The notes beneath the pieces are model-generated. The model searched no databases. It worked only from the letters and a program-made list of their open reading frames with translations, and was not told the DNA's origin. From an uncultured Pseudoflavonifractor sp. (GTDB lineage: Bacteria > Bacillota > Clostridia > Oscillospirales > Oscillospiraceae), in NCBI GenBank assembly GCA_947383685.1, contig CANDEE010000003.1, forward strand, positions 1 through 59,275: 59,275 nucleotides of DNA. Reading direction: 5' to 3'. This document shows, piece after piece, positions 42,037-49,831 of the stretch. A program made the translations under genes and the position numbers. The stretch's first letter is position 1. Every line of letters begins with the position of its first letter.

Positions 42037-42168
42037 ATGACAGAACGGTTCGAACTGCGGTATGTGAGAGGCCACATCGAGGTTTTTGACGCTACTGGGC
42101 ACTTTTACTTCTCAGCAGACACTATGAGCGAGGCCCAGAGCGAACTGGAAAGCATGGATGCGGCCTGA
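42037..42168 (+). CDS. Small ORF, 43 residues, unknown function
   Basis: ATG at 42037 follows a very good ribosome site (AAAGGAGTGAGG, 6-7 nt spacing). The peptide opens MTERFELRYVRGHIEVFD, continues with a beta-hairpin-like GHFYFSADT and ends with an acidic amphipathic helix (MSEAQSELESMDAA). Its strand-strand-helix pattern and strong translation signal argue for a real protein. I recall similar short proteins in Clostridia but know no function. Confidence 0.6.
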   Translation: MTERFELRYVRGHIEVFDATGHFYFSADTMSEAQSELESMDAA

Positions 42169-42223
42169 CGCGGAAAAGAATGGGATTTCCCCGTCCTTTT
42201 TCATGTCCCTGGCCCCCTCACGA

Positions 42224-42262
42224 AAGAACGCCCGCTCCGCAAATTGCGGAGCGGGCGTTCTT
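42224..42262. terminator. Bidirectional terminator before the YtaF/MntP-like gene
   Basis: Perfect 17-bp stem AAGAACGCCCGCTCCGC / GCGGAGCGGGCGTTCTT with an AAATT loop, followed by TTTTC. Confidence 0.92.
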
Positions 42263-42276
42263 TTTCAGGAAAGCTC

Positions 42277-42810
42277 CTATAAAAGCTGCCACAGGCCCAA
42301 GGCTACCAAGAGCCCCCCGGAAGCCGGAAGGGCCAAGCTGCTCCAGCGGGACAGGCTCCTGCCCAACTGGCGTCCCAAAAGCAAAGACAGGATGGTCACG
42401 GCAAAGTTGCACCCGGAGGCCAGGACCGGAGACAACCCCGTGACCCCCGCCGCCACCCCCACCCCGGCGTTATTGACCGCCAGGGCCGCGGAGAGGGCCA
42501 GCCAGCCCCGGCCCGGCTCCTCGGGGTTTCCCGTCTTGCCCCGGAGGGCGTCCAATAAGTACCACAGCCCCAAAGCGGTAAGGGCCAGTCCCCCCAGCCG
42601 TTCAGCGAGGCCGGCGGGCAGCAGGGCAGCTCCCAGAGAGCCCAAGGTCAGCGACAGAAAGGTCACCGCCGTGGTCACCGCGGCGGCGGTCAGGACCTCC
42701 CGCAGCCCCAGGCCGCCTCCCGCTCCCCGGCCCATAGCCGCCAGCACAGTATCCAGGTTGCAGGCCAGGGCAAACAACAATCCCGCGCACAAGGCGGAAA
42801 AAAAGTCCAT
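42277..42810 (-). CDS. MntP/YtaF-like small membrane transporter
   Basis: 177 residues with about six hydrophobic segments in two similar halves: LLFALACNLDTVLAAMGRG in the first and LSAALAVNNAGVGVAAGVTG in the second, with charged or polar residues inside the membrane as in the MntP/YtaF (LysE-superfamily) fold. MntP exports Mn2+; YtaF is a sporulation-associated homologue. The acidic residue of the first repeat (NLD) is kept, but the second repeat has NN. Metal specificity is not assignable. Faces the terminator above; divergent from the HD gene. Confidence 0.7.
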   Translation of the reverse strand: MDFFSALCAGLLFALACNLDTVLAAMGRGAGGGLGLREVLTAAAVTTAVTFLSLTLGSLGAALLPAGLAERLGGLALTALGLWYLLDALRGKTGNPEEPGRGWLALSAALAVNNAGVGVAAGVTGLSPVLASGCNFAVTILSLLLGRQLGRSLSRWSSLALPASGGLLVALGLWQLL

Positions 42811-42861
42811 GGAATCACCTCTTGGCTATCCTATGGACGGACAGGCCGGGAGGTTCGGTCC

Positions 42862-42890
42862 TTGTTTTGGGGCGCAGGGTGTGGTATACT
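42862..42890 (+). promoter_or_regulatory. Promoter of the HD hydrolase-MATE unit
   Basis: TTGTTT and TATACT with 17-bp spacing, 30 bp before the ATG at 42920. Confidence 0.5.
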
Positions 42891-42919
42891 CTTTTTCAAA
42901 GCGAAAGGAGGTCCTGCCT

Positions 42920-43510
42920 ATGAGCGGAAAAGAAGAATTTATCGGAATTTACCAGGAAAATATTCATCGGGAAGGGGCCGACGCCCTGCTGGATTATCTG
43001 GAGAACAAGTCTGATTTCTTTACCTGTCCCGCCTCCGCCAAGTTTCACAGCGCCTATGCCGGGGGCCTTTGCGATCACAGCCTGAACGTCTACCACTGCC
43101 TGAAGGACTATCTGGCCCGGGAGCGGGTCCAGGAGCTGTACGGGCTGGAGGTCCCCCCCGAGAGCGTAGCCATCGCCGCCCTGCTCCACGACCTGTGCAA
43201 AGCCGGATGCTACAAGGCGGGGACCCGGAACGTAAAGAATGAGCAGACAGGCCAGTGGGAAAAGGTCCCCGCTTTTTTCTATGAGGACCCCCTGCCCTAT
43301 GGCCACGGTGAGAAATCCGTCTACATCATCTCCGGCTTTATGAAGCTGAAGCGGGAGGAGGCCATGGCCATCCGTTGGCACATGGGCTTTTCGGGCAGTG
43401 AGGACAGCCGTCTGGTAGGGCAGGCCCTGGAAAAGTATCCCCTGGCCTTTGCCCTCAGTGTGGCGGACATGGAGGCCACCTATTTCTTGGAAGGAGAGCA
43501 GAACACCTGA
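42920..43510 (+). CDS. HD-domain hydrolase
   Basis: 196 residues. Metal-binding HD motif: His in CDHSLNVYHCL, then LLHDLCKAG and further His in MAIRWHMGF, with Asp in ALSVADMEA. This resembles the YfbR/TraI-type HD group often labelled hydrolase or phosphohydrolase. Starts at the ATG at 42920 after AAAGGAGG; the frame is open far upstream but has no other signal. Substrate (nucleotide or RNA end) unknown. Its stop overlaps the MATE start (TGATGG). Confidence 0.75.
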   Translation: MSGKEEFIGIYQENIHREGADALLDYLENKSDFFTCPASAKFHSAYAGGLCDHSLNVYHCLKDYLARERVQELYGLEVPPESVAIAALLHDLCKAGCYKAGTRNVKNEQTGQWEKVPAFFYEDPLPYGHGEKSVYIISGFMKLKREEAMAIRWHMGFSGSEDSRLVGQALEKYPLAFALSVADMEATYFLEGEQNT

Positions 43511-44880
43511 TGGATGACAAAAACGTGCTTGGCGCCGCCCCGGTGGGGCGGCTCATGGTAAAGCTGGCAGTCCCCGCTGTGGCGGCCCAGCTCATCAACG
43601 CCCTTTACAACATTGTGGACCGAATGTATATCGGTCACATGGAGGAGGTCGGCGATCTGGCCCTGACAGGGCTGGGAGTCTCCTTCCCCATCATTATGTT
43701 CATCTCCGCCCTGTCCTCCCTGGCCGGGATGGGCGGCGGCTCCCGGGCCGCCATCCGCATGGGGGAGAAGGACATCGACGGAGCTGAGGCCATTCTGGGC
43801 GGCTGCACCGCCCTTCTGCTGGTAATGGCGGCCCTGTCCACCGTCCTGTTTCAGCTTTTCCGGGAGCCGCTGCTGCTCCTCTTTGGGGCCAGTGAAAACA
43901 CCCTGCCCTACGCCAGCGGCTACCTGGAGATTTACCTCTGGGGTACGGTGTCCGTGCTCTTTTCCCTGGGCCTTAACAATTTCATCACCACCCAGGGCTT
44001 TGCCACCTTCTCCATGCTGACGGTGGTCATCGGCGCGGTGTGCAACATTCTTTTGGACCCTCTCTTTATCTTCGGCCTCCACATGGGCGTGGAGGGGGCG
44101 GCCCTGGCTACCATCCTGTCCCAGACGGTGTCGGCAGTGTGGGTCGTCCTGTTCCTGCTGGGCAAGCGGACCCTGCTGAAGCTGCGCCTCCGGCACCTGC
44201 GCCTGAAGGCCTCGGTCCTTCTCCCCGTGATCGCCATCGGTGTGTCCCCCTTCATCATGCAGTCCACCGAGAGCCTGGTCAGCATCTCCTTTAACTCCTC
44301 CCTGCTGAAATATGGCGGCGACCCCTACGTGGGCGCCATGACCATCGCCTCCTCGGTCATGCAGGTAGGCACCATGCCCCTCCACGGCCTGTCCCAAGGA
44401 GCCCAGCCCATTGTGGGCTTCAACTACGGAGCGGGCAATCTGGACCGGGTCAAGCAGGCCTTCCGGCTGCTGCTCATCAGCTGCCTCACCTTCACCGTGT
44501 CCATCTGGGCCCTGGTGGAGCTGTTCCCCGGCGTATTTATTGCCATCTTCAATGACAAGCCGGAGCTGGTGGAGGTGGCCACCCGGACCCTGCGGGTCTA
44601 TTTCGCCGGCATCTTCATGTTCGGCGTCCAGTCCGCCTGCCAGCAGACCTTCGTGGCTCTGGGGGAGGCGAAAATCTCCCTTTTCCTGGCCCTGCTCCGC
44701 AAAGTCATCCTGCTGATCCCCCTGATTTTCATTCTCCCCCTGTTTCTGTCCGACAAGGTCTTTGCCGTATGGCTGGCCGAACCGGTGGCAGACGTCCTAG
44801 CAGCCACCACCACCGGGTGCATGTTCGCCTACCGGTTCCCCAGGATATTGAAGCGCCGGGAAGAACAGCTTCACAAATAA
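43510..44880 (+). CDS. MATE-family multidrug/cation antiporter (MepA-like)
   Basis: 456 residues, about 12 membrane segments. N-terminus VGRLMVKLAVPAVAAQLINALYNIVDRMYIG (here split after LAVPAVAA) and the internal repeat GLSQGAQPIVGFNYGAG are hallmark MATE sequences. It probably exports cationic or aromatic compounds using a Na+ or H+ gradient. Translationally coupled to the HD hydrolase gene (one-base overlap), a pairing whose meaning is unclear. Terminated by the hairpin array at 44885-45117. Confidence 0.88.
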   Translation: MDDKNVLGAAPVGRLMVKLAVPAVAAQLINALYNIVDRMYIGHMEEVGDLALTGLGVSFPIIMFISALSSLAGMGGGSRAAIRMGEKDIDGAEAILGGCTALLLVMAALSTVLFQLFREPLLLLFGASENTLPYASGYLEIYLWGTVSVLFSLGLNNFITTQGFATFSMLTVVIGAVCNILLDPLFIFGLHMGVEGAALATILSQTVSAVWVVLFLLGKRTLLKLRLRHLRLKASVLLPVIAIGVSPFIMQSTESLVSISFNSSLLKYGGDPYVGAMTIASSVMQVGTMPLHGLSQGAQPIVGFNYGAGNLDRVKQAFRLLLISCLTFTVSIWALVELFPGVFIAIFNDKPELVEVATRTLRVYFAGIFMFGVQSACQQTFVALGEAKISLFLALLRKVILLIPLIFILPLFLSDKVFAVWLAEPVADVLAATTTGCMFAYRFPRILKRREEQLHK

Positions 44881-44884
44881 GAAA

Positions 44885-45117
44885 AAACGGGGAGGCGGCC
44901 TTTGGGCCGTCTCCCCGTTTCAGGTTGTCGAAAAACCGAAGCAGGGAAAGGTTTCGGAAGGAGGAAAAGTGTGAAAGGGGACCATCAGGGTCCTCTTTCA
45001 CCCATTTCAATGGAGCTTTTGAACCTGTGAAGCAGGTTCAAAATGCGACACAGACTGTCAAAAGATTTTTTGACAGTCTGAAACGGGGAGGCGGCCTTTC
45101 TGGCCGCCTCCCCGTTT
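44885..45117. repeat. Array of five hairpins with a duplicated terminator
   Basis: Stems: 44885-44920 (16 bp), 44971-45001 (13 bp), 45017-45043 (11 bp, TTTTGAACCTG), 45051-45080 (13 bp, CAGACTGTCAAAA) and 45081-45117 (16 bp). The first and last share the left arm AAACGGGGAGGCGGCC exactly. They fill the gap between the convergent MATE and mnmA genes and may end both. No coding content. Confidence 0.75.
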
Positions 45118-46140
45118 TTATGCTTCGATCCATGCGCTTCCCAAAACCAGGTCTCCATCGTAAAACACCGCCAGCTGCCCCGGCGTAGGCGCCCGGACCG
45201 GGGAATGGGCCCTGACCAGCACGCCGTCCTTCCGGGGAAGGATGGTGCAGGGAGTCTCCGTCTTGGCATGGCGGAACCGGGCCGTCACCTCCCTGGGGCC
45301 GTCCAGCTCCGAAATGGCGATCCAGTTTGGCGACCTGCAGAATATCTCCTCCCGCGCCAGATCCGACCCGTCGGAGAGGATCACCCTGTTGCTCTCCGGG
45401 TCTATGGCAGACACATAATAGCGGTGAGGCCCGGACACCCCCAGGCCCCGGCCCTGCCCCAGCGTATAGCGGTGGATGCCCCTGTGCCGCCCCAGCACCC
45501 TGCCGTCAGGGGCCACAAAATCTCCGGGAGGACAGCTCTGCCCCCGGTCCTCCAGCCATTTCCCATAATCGTCGCCGGGAATAAAGCAGATTTCCATACT
45601 GTCCGGCTTCTCCGCCACCGGAATACCATAATCCCTGGCCCGCTCCCGAACCATTGACTTATCGTAATCTCCAAGGGGGAATATCACTCTTTGTAGTATG
45701 TTTTGCGGCAGCTGGGAGAGCATATAGGACTGGTCGTTGGCAGGCAGGCCCCGCAAAAGGAGGCTCCTTCCGGCCTTCCCCGCCCCGATCCTGGCGTAGT
45801 GGCCCGTGGCGATGTAGTCCGCCCCCCGCTTATCGGCCAAGGCCAGCAGGGCAGGAAACTTCACCAGGGGATTGCACCGGGCGCAGGGCAGCGGAGTGCG
45901 CCCCGACAGGTAGTCGGCGGCAAAGGGAGCCTTTACGTGCTTTTCCAGCGCCTCGGATATATCCATGGTACAAAATTCGATCCCCAGCTCCTCCGCCACC
46001 CTGCGGGCATCCTCCTCTCCCGCGGCCTCCGGGCCGATGGAGAGGTACAGGCCGGTAACGGCGTAGTTTTCCATCAGCAGGCGGGCGGCCACGGCGGAAT
46101 CCACGCCGCCCGAGAGGCCCAAAATCACCTCAGGCTTCAT
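45118..46140 (-). CDS. mnmA: tRNA-specific 2-thiouridylase MnmA
   Basis: Adds sulfur to U34 of tRNA-Lys, -Glu and -Gln (s2U34). 340 residues. PP-loop SGGVDS at 10-15, catalytic Cys89 in PCARCNPLVKF and persulfide Cys185 in MEICFIPGD, TGHYAR and the C-terminal beta-barrel. The ATG at 46140 lies inside the last codons of mnmG (11-bp overlap), so the two U34-modifying enzymes are translationally coupled. Confidence 0.93.
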   Translation of the reverse strand: MKPEVILGLSGGVDSAVAARLLMENYAVTGLYLSIGPEAAGEEDARRVAEELGIEFCTMDISEALEKHVKAPFAADYLSGRTPLPCARCNPLVKFPALLALADKRGADYIATGHYARIGAGKAGRSLLLRGLPANDQSYMLSQLPQNILQRVIFPLGDYDKSMVRERARDYGIPVAEKPDSMEICFIPGDDYGKWLEDRGQSCPPGDFVAPDGRVLGRHRGIHRYTLGQGRGLGVSGPHRYYVSAIDPESNRVILSDGSDLAREEIFCRSPNWIAISELDGPREVTARFRHAKTETPCTILPRKDGVLVRAHSPVRAPTPGQLAVFYDGDLVLGSAWIEA

Positions 46141-47956
46141 GGGCGCCGCCTTTCTCCAGATAGACCATGAGGGCCGCCACATCGGCGGGACTGACCCCGG
46201 AGATCCGGCTGGCTTGGCCCAGGTTTTCCGGGCGTATTTTGTCCAGCTTCTGCCGGGCCTCCAGGCGCAGCCCCTCCATGGAGAGGTAGTCCAGCCCTGC
46301 CGGGATGGGCCGCCGCTCCAGCTTTTTCATCTCCTCCACCTGCCGTTTCTGTCGGCGGATGTACCCGGCGTATTTGATTTCGATTTCCACCGCCTCGGTA
46401 ACGGCGGCGGGCAGCTCCGGGCGGCCCGGATCAAAGGCCCGGATGCTTTCATAGCTGTTCTCCGGGCGGCGCAGCAGGTCCGCCAAATGTCCGCCGGGGC
46501 AGCCCGTCCTCTCCAGGCGGGCGATCTCCCTGTCCACCGCGGCGTACTTGTCCAGCACCCTCTGATACTCCTCTCCGCCGACCAGTCCCACCTCGTAGCC
46601 GATACGGCTGAGCCGCCTGTCGGCGTTGTCCTGCCGCTGCAAAAGCCGGTACTCCGTCCGGGAGGTCATCATGCGGTAGGGTTCATTGGTCCCTTTGGTC
46701 ACCAGGTCGTCAATGAGCACCCCGATGTAGCCCTCCTCCCGGCCCAATACCACCGGGGTAAGGCCCAAGAGCTTCCGGGCGGCGTTGATCCCCGCCATCA
46801 GCCCCTGGGCGGCGGCCTCCTCATAGCCGGAGGAACCGTTGAACTGTCCCGCCCCGTAGAGGCCGGAAACCCTCTTGTGCTCCAAGGTAGGCTTCAGCTC
46901 CGTGGGGTCTACGCAGTCATACTCGATGGCGTAGGCCGCCCTCGTCATCTCCGCCCTCTCCAGGCCGGGGACGGTATGGAGCATCTCCACCTGGACCTCC
47001 TCCGGCAGAGAGGAGGAAAAGCCCTGGATGTAAAGCTCCTCCGTATTCAGTCCCATAGGCTCCACAAAAAGCTGGTGCCGGGGCTTGTCGGGAAAACGGA
47101 CGATTTTCGTCTCAATGGAGGGGCAATACCTGGGCCCCACCCCCTCGATGGTACCGTCGTAAAGGGGAGATCGGTCCAGATTGGCCCGAATGACCCGGTG
47201 GGTCTCCTCCGTGGTGTAGGTCAGCCAACATACCGTCCGGTTTTCCGGCCTTTCCTCCGTGGAAAAGGAAAAGGGCGTGGGGTCCTCATCCCCCGGCTGA
47301 AGCTCCATTTTGGAAAAATCCACGCTCCGCCGGTTCACCCTGGGGGGCGTGCCCGTCTTGAACCGGCGGAGGGTGATTCCCAGCCCCCGCAGGCTCTCCG
47401 ACAGGGCCCCGGCGGCGGCAAGCCCGTCCGGGCCGCTCTCCCGGGCAACCTCTCCCACGATGGTCCGTCCCGCCAGATAGGTGCCCGAGCAGACAATGAC
47501 GGCCTTCACGGTATAGACCGCTCCGTGGGCCGTGCGGACCCCGGAGACCGCCCCGTTCTCCGTCAGAATATCGGTAATTTCCGCCTGTTTAACCCACAGG
47601 TTTTCCTGCAATTCCAGAATATGCTTCATGACCTCCTGGTAGCGGCGGCGGTCGGCCTGGGCCCGAAGGGACCAGACGGCGGGACCCTTGCCCCGGTTCA
47701 GCACCCGGTACTGGATGCAGGCTTGATCCGCGGCCTTGGCCATCTCTCCGCCCAGGGCGTCGATTTCCCGGACCAGGTGTCCCTTCCCTGTGCCGCCAAT
47801 GGCGGGGTTGCAGGGCATATTGCCCACCGCGTCCAGGTTCACCGTGAAACAAAGGGTCTTCAAGCCCAGCCGGGCCGAGGCCAGAGCCGCCTCAATGCCC
47901 GCATGGCCCGCCCCGATCACGGCTACATCAAAGATTCCAGCGTTGTAATCTTTCAT
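46130..47956 (-). CDS. mnmG: tRNA U34 carboxymethylaminomethyl synthesis protein MnmG (GidA)
   Basis: FAD/NADH-dependent partner of MnmE in making (c)mnm5U34. 608 residues. FAD motif VIGAGHAGIEAA near the N-terminus, the conserved CNPAIGGTGKGHLVREIDALGG stretch (split here after GGTGK), YCPSIETKIVRF, and the C-terminal helical domain. The start is the ATG at 47956 (MKDYNAG). mnmE and rsmG, frequent neighbours, are absent here; instead the lipid kinase gene precedes it by 7 bp. Confidence 0.94.
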   Translation of the reverse strand: MKDYNAGIFDVAVIGAGHAGIEAALASARLGLKTLCFTVNLDAVGNMPCNPAIGGTGKGHLVREIDALGGEMAKAADQACIQYRVLNRGKGPAVWSLRAQADRRRYQEVMKHILELQENLWVKQAEITDILTENGAVSGVRTAHGAVYTVKAVIVCSGTYLAGRTIVGEVARESGPDGLAAAGALSESLRGLGITLRRFKTGTPPRVNRRSVDFSKMELQPGDEDPTPFSFSTEERPENRTVCWLTYTTEETHRVIRANLDRSPLYDGTIEGVGPRYCPSIETKIVRFPDKPRHQLFVEPMGLNTEELYIQGFSSSLPEEVQVEMLHTVPGLERAEMTRAAYAIEYDCVDPTELKPTLEHKRVSGLYGAGQFNGSSGYEEAAAQGLMAGINAARKLLGLTPVVLGREEGYIGVLIDDLVTKGTNEPYRMMTSRTEYRLLQRQDNADRRLSRIGYEVGLVGGEEYQRVLDKYAAVDREIARLERTGCPGGHLADLLRRPENSYESIRAFDPGRPELPAAVTEAVEIEIKYAGYIRRQKRQVEEMKKLERRPIPAGLDYLSMEGLRLEARQKLDKIRPENLGQASRISGVSPADVAALMVYLEKGGAHEA

Positions 47957-47963
47957 CTTTATA

Positions 47964-48860
47964 TCACTTTCCGTATACGATGCGGACAGGCGTATTGACG
48001 GCGGCAATCTCCGTTTCGGCGTACTCTCCGCCAAATTCTCCGTCCAGAGTGAAGGGCACCTTCTCGGCGCAGGCGATTCGGAATCGGGAGGAGTGAAGGC
48101 CCACCACCCCGCTCTCTGCGTTATACTCCTGTTTCGCCAGCGCCAAAATCGTAGCGTTGAGCTGGGCCACCGACCGGGGCCTCTCCACCAGCACCAGCTC
48201 CAAAAGGCCGTCGTCCAGCACCACCTCGTCGCTGGGCAGGCCCAGAACGCCTCCCACCGACACGGTGTTGCTCACCATGCCGTAAAGATATTCCCCCTCC
48301 AAAACGCCCTCGTCATGCTCCACCCGGAGGGAATATCCCTTCAGATTGCCAAGCTCGGAGGCCCCCTTCATCACATAAGCCAGGTGCCCAAAGGTGTTTT
48401 TGAAGGACTGGGGAGTATTGTAGGCCACATCGGTAAAAAGGCCAAAGGCCGCCACATAGATGAACCACTTCTCCCCCAGCCGCCCAATGTCCACCGGGCG
48501 GGGCTCGCCGGAAGCCGCCAGCGCCGCCATCTCCTCCATTCCCTTGGGCAGCTTCAGGTTCCGGGCATAGTCGTTGGTGGTCCCGGCGGGCAGGTAGCCC
48601 ACAGGGGGCCGGGAGCCCTCCGGCAATTCCATCAGCCCCTCTACCACCTCGTGAAGGGTACCGTCCCCGCCGCAGCAGGCCACCCGGTCAAAGCCGGGGG
48701 CCAGCTCCCGTGCCGCCCGGGCAGCATCGCCGGGAGCCTGGGTGGGATAAGCAGTACAGAGGCACCCTGCCCTGGTAAACGCGTTCAAAATTTCCGCCAG
48801 CTTTCCCCGGATTTGACCCCGGCCCGCATGGGGATTGTAAATAAAAAGCAGTTTTTTCAT
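47964..48860 (-). CDS. YegS/DagK-family lipid kinase
   Basis: 298-residue diacylglycerol kinase-like protein. N-terminal catalytic domain: FIYNPHAGRGQ, ACCGGDGTLHEVVEGLM (the GGDGT motif), and LPAGTTNDYARNL; the C-terminal beta-sandwich ends FTLDGEFGG. It probably phosphorylates diacylglycerol or a related lipid at the membrane. The ATG at 48860 lies 9 nt after GGAGG. Upstream and cotranscribed with mnmG-mnmA; a functional link is not evident. Confidence 0.85.
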   Translation of the reverse strand: MKKLLFIYNPHAGRGQIRGKLAEILNAFTRAGCLCTAYPTQAPGDAARAARELAPGFDRVACCGGDGTLHEVVEGLMELPEGSRPPVGYLPAGTTNDYARNLKLPKGMEEMAALAASGEPRPVDIGRLGEKWFIYVAAFGLFTDVAYNTPQSFKNTFGHLAYVMKGASELGNLKGYSLRVEHDEGVLEGEYLYGMVSNTVSVGGVLGLPSDEVVLDDGLLELVLVERPRSVAQLNATILALAKQEYNAESGVVGLHSSRFRIACAEKVPFTLDGEFGGEYAETEIAAVNTPVRIVYGK

Positions 48861-49378
48861 CACATGGAACCTCCGCGGCATACTTCTTTGCCCCATAGTA
48901 TACCTCTTTTTTGTCCAAAATGGAAGCCCTGCCGCCCTTGCGTTTTTTGCTTATGGTATCACACCTCAAAATTCCCGCAAAGGAGTCCTTTTTATAAACC
49001 GCAAAACCCCTCTCTGCCGCCTTTCCCGCCGCCTCCGGCTGGGCGCCCCGGCTTTTAGGGGTGCCCAGCCGGACCTTACAAGGGGAAGCGCAATACCTCC
49101 CCGTCCCTCTTTGGTGGCGCGCTGTCATATGCGGCTCTGGCACAGGCCGTGTTTGTGTAAAAGGGCGCAAAAAAGAAAGCAGTACCTATCTTTAGGTACT
49201 GCTTTTCTGGAGCGGGCAACGAGGCCACCGGCAAGCCGGTATCAACTTCCCCTAAAGCGGCACAGCCGCTAAGGGTAAGTAGTTCGTACTCGCTCCCTCC
49301 CATTGAAATGAGGTGGAGGCAGCGAGTTCTGTTGTGCGCAAAAAAGAAAGCAGTACCTATCTTTAGGTACTGCTTTTC
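48861..49378. other. Gene-free region between the lipid kinase gene and tRNA-Gly
   Basis: A TATACT box near 48900 on the minus strand may serve the lipid kinase gene. A strong 15-bp hairpin (49035-49072, CCGGCTGGGC/GCCCAGCCGG plus CCCC/GGGG) stands alone. The rest is the 61-bp repeat pair (49165-49225 and 49336-49396) with a spacer holding two more stems: CCCCTAAAGCGG/CCGCTAAGGG and ACTCGCT-CCTCC/GGAGG-AGCGAGT. No coding frame is supported. Confidence 0.65.
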
Positions 49379-49396
49379 TGGAGCGGGCAACGAGGC
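49165..49396. repeat. 61-bp direct repeats: tRNA-Gly 3' end plus terminator
   Basis: 49165-49225 and 49336-49396 appear identical over 61 bp. Each holds the last 18 nt of the tRNA-Gly gene (with CCA) and the hairpin AAAGCAGTACCTA / TAGGTACTGCTTT. The second copy belongs to the intact tRNA; the first is a tRNA fragment. A 110-bp spacer lies between. Confidence 0.88.
49347..49378 (-). terminator. Terminator of tRNA-Gly
   Basis: Hairpin AAAGCAGTACCTA / TAGGTACTGCTTT immediately after the tRNA CCA end, followed on the minus strand by T6. A duplicate is at 49176-49207. Confidence 0.85.
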
Positions 49397-49454
49397 TCGA
49401 ACTCGCTACCTCCACCTTGGCAAGGTGGCGCTCTACCAGATGAGCTATGCCCGC
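49379..49454 (-). tRNA. tRNA-Gly (anticodon GCC)
   Basis: 76 nt with encoded CCA. Acceptor GCGGGCA/TGCCCGC, D arm GCTC...GAGC, anticodon stem CCACC/GGTGG with loop TTGCCAA (anticodon GCC), T arm GCGAG/CTCGT with TTCGAGC. Downstream of tRNA-Val on the same strand. Confidence 0.95.
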
Positions 49455-49645
49455 ACGTCAGAACGGCTACGCTCCGTTCCGTCTTGGCCTGCGGCCAAAA
49501 CTTCACATCCGCTGAACCGTTCTTCCTTTCCCCATCAAATTGCTTTGCAATTTGCCGGGGCCCCTTTTTGACTTGATGGGGAACAAGCTGTCACGCTTTG
49601 CTTGCCCTACCGTTCCCTCGCAGGGCGGCGCTCAGCGCTTCTTTT

Positions 49646-49722
49646 TGGTGGACGATACAGGACTTGAACCTGTGACCTCCCGCACGTCAAGCGGATGCTC
49701 ATACCAGCTGAGCTAATCGTCC
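49646..49722 (-). tRNA. tRNA-Val (anticodon GAC)
   Basis: 77 nt with encoded CCA. Acceptor GGACGAT/ATCGTCC, anticodon stem TCCGC/GCGGG with loop TTGACGT (anticodon GAC), T arm ACAGG TTCAAGT CCTGT. The 190 bp between it and tRNA-Gly hold short hairpins only. Confidence 0.95.
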
Positions 49723-49737
49723 GAAAAGGCAAGAATT

Positions 49738-49766
49738 ATTATATCCAAATATGGCTTCCTTGTCAA
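49738..49766 (-). promoter_or_regulatory. Promoter of the tRNA-Val/tRNA-Gly locus
   Basis: On the minus strand, a perfect TTGACA and a perfect TATAAT with 17-bp spacing, about 15 bp upstream of tRNA-Val. Confidence 0.85.
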
Positions 49767-49831
49767 CTCTTTTTTCATTTGTGGCCTCTTTTTTCTTTTT
49801 GCATAGAATAGAGGGAAAAGGAGGAATCCCT

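Noticed and set aside
42158..42919. Long N-terminal extension of the HD hydrolase gene
   Set aside because: The frame stays open by chance through a terminator and opposite the MntP/YtaF-like gene; the strong AAAGGAGG site marks ATG 42920.
46139..47998. 619-codon open frame opposite mnmG
   Set aside because: Antisense shadow of a conserved gene; composition is not protein-like.
49076..49390. 104-codon frame with an internal peptide repeat
   Set aside because: The peptide repeat only reflects the 61-bp DNA duplication at tRNA-Gly; no ribosome site.
49165..49396. CRISPR-like repeat pair
   Set aside because: Only two repeats, unequal to any CRISPR form, and they consist of tRNA-Gly end plus terminator; no cas genes.
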